DNA of 64,000 nt from Pogonophryne albipinna (lineage: Eukaryota > Chordata > Actinopteri > Perciformes > Artedidraconidae). Below are positions 23,286-46,868 of the stretch, one piece after another. The translations under genes were made by a program, and so were the position numbers. Each line of letters begins with the position of its first letter. Positions within the stretch are counted from its first letter, which is position 1. Below the pieces are notes generated by a model. The model worked only from the letters and a program-made list of their open reading frames with translations. It ran no database searches and was not told the DNA's origin. The stretch covers positions 30,493,632 to 30,557,631 of the forward strand of contig CM053243.1 of assembly GCA_028583405.1 (NCBI GenBank), read 5' to 3'.

Positions 23286-24050
23286 TTTAAGTTACCTGTA
23301 GTCTAATATGGACTTTGTTGGGACTTTTTAGGGTGCCCTAGCGCTTTGGGTGACGTTGAGTCGGTAGACTGGGCTCCCACTGTTAGCCTCGGTTACCACC
23401 GATTATATATACAGTCTATGCGAAACAACGTCGCCGACGCGGTAACCATAGTACCGACATGTAATCAAAACACACATACACATATATATATATACACACA
23501 CAGAACACTTACAGGCCAGTTAATGCTGAAGGCAGGGCGACAGCCGTAACACTGCCTTACATGAGTCCATGTAGCTAAAGTTAGCTAGCTAGATGTCTCC
23601 TAATAATGCTACTTAGAGGTAAGAAGGTATAGGTAGTTAACACTCACCCGGGCAAAAACAAGGCGACATTTGTTTAATGCCTTTTTGGTGCCGAGGTCAT
23701 TCACCCATCCACACACGAAGTAGTTGAAAGCTTCCAGGCTTTTATACGCTTTCATTTGGCTAGCCGTGTAGTAGGAGGTATGAAGGACGAGGTAGCTGGT
23801 GATATCCATCGCCTCGACAGCGGACAAATCTGATAAATCACGAGAAAAGTCGCTCTTTTTCAGCTGATACGGATCGTATCCGATGTGTGCTGTGATTTTT
23901 TCACGCTATCTGCGGCGTGCAGGTTCATGTAATTGTTTGACATAGTCGATGTCCTCCATGATTCCTGCGTTGATGAATGATTGCGTTTTCACTTCCTGAC
24001 CTCCACTTGAATTTCGCGCGTCGTAGAAGTCACGTGACTGAAACCAAGCT
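23286..24050. repeat. Duplicate of the right half of the ISL2EU-like element
   Basis: 23286-24050 repeats 21226-22005 in the same orientation at roughly 97% identity, from GTTTAAGTTACCTGTAGTCT to the terminal AAACCAAGCT. The THAP half is not repeated. Differences include a shorter TA repeat near 23480 and single-base changes. It is a second, more degraded copy or a local duplication. Confidence 0.85.
23648..23959 (-). pseudogene. N-terminal exon of a YqaJ/SWIM-type protein, copy 2
   Basis: This is the counterpart of 21603-21914. A two-base difference turns the Tyr codon after RCR into TAG, so the frame is closed near residue 20. The rest of the exon, including VCGWVNDLGTKK and the GTGAGTG donor, is intact at sequence level. 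Confidence 0.7.
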
Positions 24051-25138
24051 ATTCTACTATATTAGAATGACTGCTGGCAGATCATCCCATATATTTTATT
24101 GTAGTATAGTGAAAATAAATGATATTCAGACTGAAATACTATTTACATTTTTTGTCACAGCAGCATAGAGACAAGTAATTACAACTTGTTTTGTTTTTTT
24201 AGAAGACTGTAGGTCTGTATACTTGAGATATGTTGTATTTTGTCTATAGGCTATAGTTTTTTTCAGTTTTAAAATGTCTAACAAAGAGGGCCCAAATTTT
24301 ACAAATTGTGTTCTAGGAAATGTAAAAACTAATAGTCTAGCAGGAAGGGCCTCCAGATTTTGAGATACAAAACACAACAATGATTTTTCTTATCTTTAGG
24401 GTCTCCCATTAATGAAATTGATTGTTGTCAAATTTTATTTTGGGGAAAAAAAAGTGTTTTGGGTTGTTCTTTAGAACTACCCCAATCCCTGAAAAAGAGC
24501 CAAATTAGACCAGGCAGAATGTGGAAAAGGTGACAAAAAAGCCCATAACTTGAGAATGATCACTCTTTTCTTCTTCAGATTTGCTGAGGTATGAACCAGG
24601 TGGCTGTTCTACATCACCAAATAGTCAGACAATTATTTACCTGAACAAATACTGAATTATAGTAAACTTAGCTTTAGTTTAGACAGAAATTGTACTTTTT
24701 GGTGATAGGAACATAGGACTCCATCACTTTTCTCTCATTTATCAGAAAAACAGTAATCCCTAAAAAAATATACCATTACTGAATTGTCTAGGGTGCTATT
24801 GAACACTAACCAGTAGTTATATGGACATATCTGGTACAGTTCTATTGCAAATTTGATTTATTTAGACATAGGCCTACCTCTTCTCTGATACAGTCAAATT
24901 CAGAATGGGGGATAAGTGGCATAATAGCCTATACGTTAAGAATGCTCACTCTGATGGTCATCATATTTGGAGAGGGGAATACCAGGTGGCTGAACTACAT
25001 CACCAAATAGTCAGAATAAGCGTAACCCAATAAAATAAAGTGTATTAGTTCTAAATTGCAAGCCTCTAAAACATAGGTGTAAATAGTACAGGTATGATTG
25101 AAACTGGAACCTTAATTCAAAGTACAGTATACAAATCA

Positions 25139-27289
25139 TCAAATAATTCTGTGAGAGGTCAAGTATATAGATACTAGAATATAATGTTGAATGTCAGGTT
25201 CCTCAGAAACGTTAGGGGACACATTTTGACATTCTTCACAGTAGGTGCAGAACTCTGTACAGGGAAGGCCAACAGAGAGGCACTGGCACTTTCCACTCTC
25301 TCCACACTTTAGATCTTTGCAATACAAGTGAGTAATGTCTCTCACTTCTGTAGGTGCTGGGGGTTTTGTAAATAGCACTGGTTGAATGGCCCCATCTCTG
25401 ACAATCCACCTCTTGCCAACAGGACTCCATAACAAGGGTTTGGGTTCAGGCTGTGACACCATATCGCTGTCTGAAACATTGCTCTTTGTACATGTTGTTG
25501 AAATGCATCCTCTGTTGGCGGCAGATTTTCCGAGGCTGCATCTGTTGTTGATGCAATTATGAACCTCAGTTCATCCAAGTTTGTGCACATCAGTCCATTT
25601 TCCTTTTTTCCATATAGCAGGAGCGCAAATTATCTTGCGACTGGCAAAGACTCTTCCAAGCAGGCAGAGTCCAAAATGGGCCAGATCTTTGAGCTCGCTG
25701 TCTTTCCTATTCTGTACAAACTACTTGTTGTGCCACAGCCAGTGAGTGCATGACATGCTGCTAGACAGTTAGACATGTATTTTCCAATTTTCTCACATGT
25801 GGTCAGTGGCGTGGCATGGGGGAAAAATTAGGAGAAGCCAATAATACGTCCTTTCTTTTGGGTCGGGGGTGTGCTGGTCAATGTAATAACGTAACCAGAT
25901 GATTGATTACAGCACCCGGTATCATTTTACACACATTTGTATCATACAGATGCAGGACTTACACACGCCTGTTATCTAACCGACAGGTCCGCACGCACTC
26001 TCCAGCCGAAACTCTAATAAGCATTCATTCACAAACTAAATCAGGAGACCTTTCACGTTTTACGTCCGATTCGCTCCTTTTTTCCTCGCTGTACACAGCT
26101 CCAGTTTGGGCATTGGCCTGTCATCAGATTGTATTTGTTGTTGCTGCTGTAGCGGAAGTTTAGTACAATTATTTTTGATTAAATACTCCAAATCTCCACC
26201 CTCCATAATTGCACTTGCTTCAGTTGCTTGCTACTTTCTAACGGCGGTGAGAGTGGTGCAGTGACGCTATCTATCTTCTATCGATTAGATTTATGATTCG
26301 AAAATTATAAAAGTAGGGTAGACATGTGGAGATTATCCGACTGAACAAAACATGCATTTATCTAACAGGTTGGTTTTCCACTGACCTTATTTCGAGCTAT
26401 TTTCCAAAATCCTATGGAGAAATCCCATTGCTTTTTTGTTGAGTGAAACATGAGGGAAACCGAGCGCAGCTTACTTCCGGGTTTTAGGACGCGTCACTGC
26501 AACACTAAATTGATGCGATTTAATTGGATTGTGAGGCAAGGGAAGCCAGCCGCCTCTGGCTTCCCTTGGCATGGCCCTGACCAATCACAGGTTGGCAGGG
26601 GCATGACGTGAGCCTTGTCTGATTGGTCAATCCCTCCATTTTTTTTCACCAAGGGAAGCCAATTTCGGCTGGCCTCCTCTCGCAACAGAGAGTGCAATCT
26701 ACTGTTTTACCATAACATCTACAGGGGCGCTGTTTCACTCTTTGTAAAATACTCAATGAGAATGGGGGAGAGATGGACCGGCAGCAACACACAACAAAGA
26801 ATTTCCGAAACTAAACAAAGTGTTTTTATTTATTTATTAAAATTATAACTACAATCCGAAAAAACAGGGAAAGCCTGGCTTCCCTTGGCCTCCAGGAGAA
26901 AACGCCACTGCATGTGGTGTTGATGGGGACATATCTCTCTCTCATTCCATGGCCTGCATGTACACTAGAGATGAACCAAACATGTATTTGCTTGCATAAT
27001 ATATGAGCAGTACTTCCACATCTGCGTCATCAGACCTCAAAATGATGCGGGAATATGACTCTGCAAGATGTATGGCATGGAGCACCATCCTTGTGTCTGC
27101 CTCCTCCTGATCACTGTACAGTGATGTCAAACTGCTGAATCCTGCTGTGCAGATGCTCTTCACCTCCTCCCCTTTGTCAAATCCACCTGCCAAGATGATG
27201 GAGTCACCTGAGTGTAGTCTCTGTGGGGCAGCAGTGACAATGTTGCTCACAAACATGCACAGTGCAGTCTTGTTTCCACCTCTCCTCAA
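25139..27289 (-). pseudogene. CXC-domain (tesmin/TSO1-like) transposon-encoded protein, left copy
   Basis: On the minus strand the coding sequence runs 27289 to 26942, is broken by an inserted hAT element (26910-25804), and resumes 25803 to 25139. The first part holds a SDQEEADTRMVLHA motif and SDDADVEVLL. The second holds CHALTGCGTTSSLY, then LPVARKFALLLYG, then MCTNLDELRF, and ends with a cysteine cluster CKDLKCGESGKCQCLSVGLP followed by CTEFCTYCEEC. The cluster resembles the CXC repeats of tesmin/TSO1 proteins. Such proteins occur in many copies in fish genomes, which suggests a mobile origin. At least two frameshifts (near 26945 and 25462) make this copy inactive. I do not know its biochemical role. 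Confidence 0.6.
25804..26910. mobile_element. hAT-type element with perfect 8-bp target duplication
   Basis: The ends are CAGTGGCGT and ACGCCACTG, and the flanks are CATGTGGT at 25796-25803 and 26911-26918. Removing the element rejoins the CXC-protein coding sequence. It contains scattered inverted pairs (GGGAAGCCAGCCGCC and related) and a TAAAATTATAA-rich 3' part. No transposase frame is recognisable, so it is non-autonomous. The perfect duplication dates it after the element it interrupts. Confidence 0.85.
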
Positions 27290-27344
27290 GAACTTCCTGT
27301 AGTTTGGGACATTTGTTGGGACTACAGCTTTGGGACATGTCTAG

Positions 27345-27633
27345 CTGTCTACCAGCATGTCATGCACTCACTGGCTGTGGCACAACAAGTAGTTTGTACA
27401 GCATAGGAAAGACAACAGCATTCATCAAACTCAAGACCCATCTCAGCGAGCTCAAAGATCTGGCCCATTTTGGACTCTCTGCCAGCTTGGAAGAGTCTTT
27501 GCCAGTCGCAAGAGAATTTGCGCTTCTGCTATATGGAAAAAATATAAAGGAAAATGGACTGATGTGCACAAACTTGGATGAACTGAGGTTCATAATTGCA
27601 TCAACAATAGATGCAGCCTCAGAAAATCTATAG
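27345..27633 (+). pseudogene. CXC-domain transposon-encoded protein, right copy fragment
   Basis: The plus-strand frame carries CHALTGCGTTSSLYSIGKTT, then AHFGLSASLEESLPVAREFA and MCTNLDELRFIIASTIDAAS. It is better preserved than the left copy in the stretch between KTHLSEL and LLLYGKN. It then runs directly into what is 3' untranslated sequence in the left copy, so the C-terminal cysteine cluster is deleted. Confidence 0.65.
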
Positions 27634-28183
27634 AAAAATCCTATGTTCCTATCACCAAAAAGTACAATTTCCGTCTAAACTAAAGCTAAGTTTACTATAA
27701 CTCAGTATTTTTTTAGGTAAGTAATTGTCTGACTATTTGGTGATGTAGGACAGCCACCTGGTTCATACCGCAGCAAATCTGAAGAAGAAAAGAGTGATCA
27801 TTCTCAAGTTATGGGCTTTTTTGTCACCTTTTCCACATTCAGCCTGGTCTAATTTGGCCCTTTTTCAGGGATTGGGGTAGTTCTAAAGAACAACCCAAAA
27901 TGCTTTTTTTCCCCCAAAATAAAATTTGACAACAATCAATGTAATTAATGGGAGACCCTACAGATAAGAAAAATCATTGTTGTGTTTTGTTCTACCTCGG
28001 GTAGGGGTATCTCGAAAACTAAAGCCTTTTGTGAGGACTTGCTGCTAGACTATAAACTACGAGGTTCTTCTGGGTTGTTCTCGTTTTTCTTTTATTTACC
28101 TTTAGTGCTTTCCGTCAAGCGTTGTTGTGAATATTCTCCACAAATCACACGTTCTAAATTCGATGCTAAGCAACAGAATAATC

Positions 28184-28955
28184 AGGGCCGGCCCTTGGTA
28201 CTGGCGAACTAGGCGGTCGCCTAGGGCGTCAGATCTATAAATAACATTTTTTTTTTTTACATTTTTATTCTGCCTAATGTTCTGCCCTTGATGTAATACA
28301 TACATTAATAATTGAATAAAGTAAACACCCTTTGCACCCCGGGCCGACAACATTTTGCATTTGCCCTGTATGATGGGCGCTGTAAGTGATGAAAGTGGGG
28401 GATGTTGACGCATCAGGCGCCCGCAGCTCACAGCCAAAGTGCGAGCTAGCCTCCGAGCGAGCAAGAGAGAGAGAGAGAGGGCGTGCATGCATCGGTACTG
28501 CGGATTGTTGTTGGATTGAGGCTGATAACTACAGCTCAGTGAGGTAAAGGACTCTGAGTGTTTAGATAGTTCACTTTAGTCTAAGTTATATCAGTGGGTC
28601 TCAAACGGTTTGGTCACAATTTATGTAAACAAGTATTTCCAAGGCATACCTTCGTAATTATTAGGATAAATAAAAACAGGTTTGAAATCATTCCAATGTA
28701 TAGGACAGTAACCAAAAATATTGTTTAAAACTGGAGATATAAAAAAATATGCATCAATAAATAAATGTTAACTAGGTAAAATAAGATATGAATGAACAAC
28801 AAAAATAAAATACTTTACATTTATTTTGTTATTGGCTATGGGTTATTGGTTATGTTCACATACTTATTTGATTGTTAAAATGTAAACCGATCTTTTTCAT
28901 ATGGGTGTTTTCGAGTTGTGCCCCCTAGATCTAGTCTCTAGTAATGCTGCTCTAA
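28184..28955. mobile_element. Remnants of hAT-like termini
   Basis: CAGGGCCGGCCCTTGGTACT followed by GGCGGTCGCCTAGGGCG at 28184 is a terminus common to a fish hAT family. CAGTGGGTCTCAAACGGTTT at about 28591 resembles the end of the intact small hAT element at 49231. Neither has a matching right end or a target duplication that I can find. The intervening 300 bp contain a GA microsatellite near 28468. Confidence 0.4.
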
Positions 28956-29102
28956 GTGCACCAGATTGAAGCATTTTACTTTAAAATGTTAAATAAAATC
29001 TTTCCGGGGTACATACCCAATGTCCTTTATACGGGACAGTATGTCCGGGTAGAAGAAGACGCTTACCTCGTCGAATGTACCAGCATCGAAGCTGATTTTT
29101 GG

Positions 29103-29510
29103 AATGTCCAAACGGTGGTACTACAACTTCAGTCACGTCATTTTGGCCCAGAAATACTTTTTCTCATTGACTTAGTTAGGGAACGAGACGTCTGACAATC
29201 AACGTAGAAGTGTTTTTTGAGGTAAATAAACTACCCAGCACAAACACTTGTATAGCCCTTATTAAATCACGAGGGTTTAACAGTAAAATTCGATAACAAC
29301 TGATGACTGAGCCGAGAGCGGGAGATCGGAGGCGGTGCTTACGGTACAATCCAGTGCGCATGCTCTGTAAACAAAAGGCCCCGGATGATCCGGGTACTTT
29401 CTGAATCTACATGTGCTCTATTTTGGCTTCATACGCTACTGAGCAACCCTCATAGGACTGAACGGTGCCCCGGCGACGCTGTGTCCAGTCCTCTTTAAAC
29501 ATCCATGACC
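29103..29510. repeat. Uninterrupted copy of the interspersed repeat
   Basis: This copy carries both halves of the repeat found split at 4030-4280 and 7679-7920: the AATGTCCAAACGG start, the GAGACGTCTG and TAAATAAACTACCCAG blocks, then GTGCGCATGCTCTGTAA and CATCCATGAC. Its length of about 400 bp gives the size of the pre-insertion unit. Confidence 0.65.
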
Positions 29511-30703
29511 CCGGTTGAGTTTGAAACACATGGATAAAATGTTATGGTTCGTATGGTTCTACATCATGCATACCGGTTGACACGTGTTTATCGAGATTGA
29601 CTAGTGAGTGGACAATGTATTGCTTACAACTCAATTTAAAAACACAAACGTATGTTTTTATGTATTTGGTATAAGTGAACCTACCTAGCCACTGTATGCT
29701 TTTTGTCTGCTAGCAGCACGGAGCTAAACATGCTGAGTTTGCTAAAATAATATGGCTTCACTCCAGTTAACCAGGTAATGTTGAGAGTACTGTAACGTTA
29801 GCTAATCTACGGTGTGTAATACAGGGCAGATGTACTGTACGTGGTTAGTCTATCGTCAGATGACACAGAGCTAAAGAGAAGCTATAGAGGAAGAAAGTAT
29901 GTAATGTTAGCTTGTTGTGCTAACGAACTCTCACATGCATGACAGAGTTGTGTGCACCGTTGTTAAGCTACTTGTGTTTGTGGCTAAATCACGTAACAAC
30001 CATTTACACAGCTTCTGCTCTCTATGCACCAGTGTCAGGTTACAACCATTTTTCCACACTCTTTTTCAAGTTGTAAAAGTCTTGTAGTGTGGACTAAAAC
30101 GAATCTGGTTTAATGCTATTAATTTAATGCACTTTCTGTGACAAAATCCCGTATCTAGATTTTTGCCACAATGACTCATAATGTGCCAGTATTTGAAATG
30201 GTAAATATGGCTGATTCAATGTTTAAACTAGGAATATGTAATGTCTGGAAAGAAAATACTTTTGTTATTGTGGATTTGTCAGTATGATAAACAGTCAAAT
30301 AAATTCAGAACATTAATATTAATTAAAACTACCACTACTAATAGAACAAATAATAATAAAGTCCACATATTTTATATGAAGTTACTTAAAAAAAACGGAG
30401 GACATTAAATTATAATTTATATAATCACTAACAGATTAAAAAAAGCAATCATAATACATATAAATCATAGTATGATGGTCCATAATCATTAAAATATTAT
30501 TAATATACTAATTTATACAATGTCTTCCAACAGGATTAAGATTTTCTGGGAAAAAAACTCATGTGGACTATTTTTGAATAGCAATCCCTAGCTTGTTAAT
30601 GGCTTTTCCACATTATTGGGCCCATATCATTTAAAGTTCTGTAAATGTTGATTCATTTCTGTCCTCCAATATTTGCTTGATTTGTTTGTCATTCTTTTTC
30701 CAG
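29511..30703 (+). other. Upstream region of dtwd1
   Basis: This stretch should contain the non-coding first exon and promoter of dtwd1, because the first recognised exon starts at an acceptor. I cannot place that exon with confidence. The sequence is AT-rich with no TATA-like or CpG-rich block that stands out. Confidence 0.35.
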
Positions 30704-32714
30704 CCGTAGGGCCCACATACTTCAGCACTGGTCTGTCAACATTTTAAGAGCAAGCATGAGCAGCCTGGATCAACACCAGCATCTCCATCCTAGTTGCCCT
30801 GACAAAACAACAGTCTCCAGTGATTCATCAGACACCCGTGAGCTAGCCAAGGAACCTCTTCAAGGTCTAAAATTGGCATCACATGCGGTGCTGGAGAAGG
30901 CGAAGGAGAGGGGCAGATTAATATGCTCTAAATGTGGAGGATCAAGGATGTTCTTCTGCTACACATGCTGCTCATTACTGGGTGTCAGCCATCAAGAAAT
31001 CCCTGTGATCAAGGTCAGTTAGAGGTCAGGACTCTCTTGATTGTTCTTTTGAGAGAGTTGCTGTAATTTAGCAGTACTATGTGATTTAAAATCCTAAAAG
31101 TAATGTTTGAAATTGTACAAATAGGGTGGTTGAACTGTAACTGTCTTCTGGACGCAACTCTTAATATTGTATGTGTTGCTCAGCTTCCTGTGAAGATAGA
31201 CATCATCAAACATCCCAATGAGACGGATGGAAAGAGCACTGCAATCCATGCCAAGATCCTCGCACCCAGCGACGTCAACATATACACTTACCCCTGCATA
31301 CCTGACTACGAGAAGAACAAGGTTAGTTGTTCTGCATCCTGAAAGAATGTTGATTATATGGTATAAGAAAAAGTTACATTAGTTACATTTTCAAAATCAA
31401 TGTGAAGACGTCTTCAAATGTCTTATGTCCGCTCAAAGTTAAAAACCCAGTTATTCAATTTATTAAAGACAAGCAATTATCATAATTATGTTGTTTGAAC
31501 TAAGAAATAGTTAAAATTGTTTTTATAAAATATAACTATTTATTAAGTTATCAAAAAATTGCAGGTTCTTTTTTTTTATGAATGAATCTATGAACCCATT
31601 ATTTCAGTTCCATTGCTCTTCATTGTCTTCATATTTTTGCTGCTTCATTTCCTTCTTGTACCCATTTGGGAAAACTCCTCTGTCAGTGCACCTTTATTTA
31701 TCTTTTAATTAACATTACATTTGTTATGTAATCATAATAAATACCATCACATACAGAATTACCAAAGCTTTAGTGCACACGCCTTGTGTGCTTTTTGTAA
31801 TAGATAGCTTTCAACTGAAATGTCTCTGTTTCAGTCAATTTAATTATCTCCGTCTTTCACTTTTCATTTGCTGCGTTCAACCTTGTGTTATATTATCTCA
31901 GTGCTTCTAAATATCGGCATGAATAAATAATCAAATTGAAGAAAGGACATATCCAGTCTTGGTGTGTACGACAATGTTCTACTCTGAATCTGTGGTGTCC
32001 CTCTGCCTCTCTAGGTGGTGTTGGTGTTCCCGGGTCCAGGGGCTGTCTCGGTTCTTGACATGATCCAGTGTTTGCACGACATGACCGACAGCAGGTCACA
32101 CGGCCCCTCTGGTGAACCCTGTATAAAGAGGCTGAAAAGAGAGGAAGTGAATGGGGCCACGGACACTGCTGACAGCCCAGGGTCAGGGACCCCAGATGAA
32201 TCAAAGGGCTTGGAGTCCAGGGCGTATCCCTTACAGAGGGTGGTCTTCATTGACAGCACATGGAACCAGACCAACAAGATCAGCACAGATGAGAGGCTGC
32301 AAGGTAATCATGGCAGATTGTATCGTGCAGCTTTTTAAATAGCTCTGACTGCTGGTGATTATTAAGGGCAAATGCACTTCACCCACATCGCTGTTTAACA
32401 TGATCTCACTCCGTGTTCGCGTGTGCACTCTGACTGACATGTGTTCTCCTCCAGGTATCCTCCGGGTGGAGCTGAAGACGAGGAAAACGTGTTTCTGGCG
32501 GAGTCAGAGGGGCAAACCAGACACCTACCTAGCTACTATCGAGGCGATTTATTATTTTCTCAAGGACTTCCACAAGCATTGTCTTGCTCAGGAGTACAAT
32601 GGAGAATATGATAACCTTCTCTTTTTCTACTCGTACCTACACTCAGTTGTCAACAAATCAAAACAAGAAAAGAAAGATCAGCTGGAAAATGAGAAAGAGG
32701 AGAAAGCTGTTTAA
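30704..32714 (+). CDS. dtwd1: tRNA-uridine aminocarboxypropyltransferase 1 (DTWD1)
   Basis: The family member DTWD1 transfers the 3-amino-3-carboxypropyl group of S-adenosylmethionine to uridine 20 of tRNAs (acp3U). Coding exons: 30756-31013 (exon from 30704), 31184-31321, 32015-32303 and 32455-32714; together they give 314 codons in one frame with GT-AG borders. The start ATG at 30756 is in the first exon, after 52 bases of 5' UTR. Seen motifs: an N-terminal CSKCGG and CYTCC zinc-binding cluster, [21 protein letters not shown], the family signature DSTW in [12 protein letters not shown], and RKTCFWR with TIEAIYYFL. The region between VFPGPG and DSTW is acidic and low complexity, as in mammals. 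A poly(A) signal lies at 32831-32836. The gene converges with nnt. Confidence 0.95.
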
Positions 32715-32836
32715 AGAGACTTAGGATCTATAGCTGAGAAGTAGATTTACATGCAAGCTCGTTTGTGATTTGTTTTATTTATTGCCAAGTGATATTTTGT
32801 TTTGTAAATATTATTTGCTTAAGAATACGCAATAAA

Positions 32837-33178
32837 ACACAAAAGGATTACAATTGCCAAGCATGAATGTGGTGTGTTTGCTACATGAGTAAATCAATAC
32901 AAATAGCAGTTGCAATAAACTGGATTATAGTAAACTATAAAATCCACATAATTTAGGGTATTTTATAAACCGGTGGGAAAAAGCTATGTCTTGATCTATT
33001 CTTTAATTCAACATGGAAATGTATTCAGAAGTTTGCTTTTGACACTTGTGTGTGAGATATAAAACTAAAAGTAATGGTCTTCCACCTTAATCCATCAAAG
33101 TTAGAGGGAGTTTGGTTCCCTACTCAAATATAGAATGTAATGGGCAAGGAAATTGAAATCAGATACGTTTGAATACTA
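32837..33178. other. Intergenic gap between convergent dtwd1 and nnt
   Basis: AT-rich, with no feature beyond the two gene ends. The nnt poly(A) signal (minus-strand AATAAA) lies at 33179-33184, so the two transcripts probably end within about 350 bp of each other. Confidence 0.5.
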
Positions 33179-33382
33179 TTTATTTACAAATCGGTAGTTA
33201 ATCGGAGTTATTTATGTCCCTTATTTTCCAAAAAATCATCTTATGAATTTAGCTATCTTTGTAATAAAATCACATTTGTTGCATAAATCCATATATATCC
33301 TGAAAGCTTATAGTGAGAATCTGTCAACCTGTCTCTGTACTTGATAGCTACTGTCCATAATGCTAAGCTAATGGGGGGGTCT

Positions 33383-45001
<11,619 letters not shown>

Positions 45002-46696
45002 GGCCACTGAGCGTCGGCCCGAGACTCCCTCTTGCTCTTGAAGATGAACACAACCAAACAGAGGTCAGTAAACACTACTTCTGCTTTTGCTGTCAAATAA
45101 AAAAGCACATTATAATCCCCCCCAAAAAAGTAGTTCCTGAGCCCCAAAGTCACACAGTCAGGCCGTCTGTGCTGCGAGGCCTACTGACAGCAAAGTGACA
45201 TTTCAGCTCTACAGGACACGAGACACACACACACACACACCAAGGGCCCAGGGTTGATTACACACCACGGACTTGTTCGCGAGATCTGGAATTATGACGG
45301 CACAGGGGGGGAAACTGTGCCAAGTCTGGCCTGGTTGTTGTAAGCAGAAGCAGAGAGAACAGAGAAATCAGATTAAATGCTGTGAGGTTAGGGGGGGACA
45401 GCTCAGGACTCAGACACACACACCCTCACACCCTCACACCTTCACCTCACTCCTACATAACAATAGGCCTAGTGTGAAAACAGTAGTAGTAGTAGTAGTC
45501 TTTTAAAAAAAACTGAAAATCACCAAAAAATAAATAAAAGTGTAGAAATGTGTAATACTCTGATTTGTGTTTTTATTTGTGGGTAGCAAAAGAATGTTCC
45601 ATAGTTCACTAAATTACAAAGTCAACCAGTGTCCTTCATCCTCCATCTTAAACTATTTCACTCAGAAAGTGTAGAGTAGTTGATTGCTTTAATTATAATG
45701 GCCAGACTTGCCTTTCAGATCTCCAGAAAGGGCAGGTTAATGGTTCAACCTCCTTCCGCAGCAGCAGGGGTCATCTGTGAGACGTCCTACACAAAATCCC
45801 CCTCTTCTGCTCGCAGGACGCCCTTCCGCAGTTTCGATATCAGTGCAGAACTATTTATGTATAAATAGTAAGTCATGTGATTTCACCCATGTACCACCGC
45901 TGAGCAGATAAACTCCCAGCGGGCGCTGCGAGACTACCTGCGAATTAAAGACTGGATTAACATGTGTCACAAATAGTCCTGGTGGTAACTGTACTTTGTA
46001 ATGGCATGCAGCATGCATACATACATATTGCGATAGCCCCTCTCACTTTTTAAGCAGCTCTCAAATAAAACAGAATGATGTTGGTTACAGGTACATATAA
46101 GCGGGAAATATAAATGTAACATGTTTATTTAGTTTTTCTACATTTGCTGCATTATATTTTCTTGACGCAGGGTGACGCCAGAGCGCCAGAGACAGTTGTT
46201 ACACTTTATTGCTGAACGACTATGACTATTTCCTGTCTGTTTTTGTTTCTTTTAAATATTACACAATATCTTTTAAATTATTATTATTATTGTGGTTTTT
46301 AATGGCTATTATAATGTATAGATTGTATTTCCAACATGACACATTTTCAAAACATGTTCAATACACTGATAGAGCAATAAACATACTAAAATAAAGGTTG
46401 GCACTTGAGGGCTTAACATTAGACTATGACAATGATTCAACCGTCTTGTTTATTGCAAGTATAAGATAAAATAATAAAAAACAGACTGAAAAAAACAAAG
46501 ACACAAAAGGATGAAAGCTTCCAAAGATGTCGCCCTGAAAAACGTATAACTTTAGTGAGTGTAGCTAGCCTACACATTAAGTATTTGTGTTATTTGACAG
46601 TATTATGTGGTAATGGTTATAACAACTTGACTCATGAAACTAACAACAATATGTTTCCTTTTTAAATAAATATCAATATTAAGCTTAATTTTTTAA
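45002..46696. other. Intergenic region between divergent nnt and afg2b
   Basis: This should contain the nnt 5' UTR and promoter. It holds CA and TAG microsatellites (45220-45240 and 45481-45499) and AT-rich DNA. I see no coding sequence. A GC-richer block with TTCCGCAG motifs lies at 45750-45850. Confidence 0.4.
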
Positions 46697-46868
46697 GCGG
46701 AAGACAGCTTCCGCAGTTTCGCGCAGGGTAACGTTTTTGTTGGCCATCATTTTTGAAACACCACATGGGTTTTGTAAACATTGTTCGGTCTGTTTCATGG
46801 ATGTATCAGCAACACTGTTGACGCCGATATCATTTTTGCCATCATTTCGTAGTGCCACACATTCTCTG
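46697..46868 (+). promoter_or_regulatory. Likely TATA-less promoter and non-coding exon 1 of afg2b
   Basis: GCGGAAG at 46697-46703 and its inverse CTTCCGC at 46708-46714 form a palindrome of two ETS-type (GGAAG) sites, common in housekeeping promoters. A usable donor (CTCTG then GTATGTAAC) lies at 46868/46869. An acceptor (TTTCCTGTCAG) lies at 47056, just before the first coding ATG. The exon is inferred; no transcript evidence is available. Confidence 0.35.

Larger units (their letters stand above)
24366..27992. repeat. Large inverted repeat: two head-to-head copies of one transposon-like unit
   Basis: 24366-24730 is the reverse complement of 27637-27992 (about 95% identity), from AACACAACAATGATTTTTCT inwards to TTTTGGTGATAGGAACATAG. 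A second block, 25561-25765, is the reverse complement of about 27345-27602. The two copies meet near 27290-27345. The left copy keeps an 830-bp segment (24731-25560) that the right copy has lost by a clean internal deletion at 27633. A hAT insertion at 25804-26910 lies inside the left copy. Confidence 0.8.
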
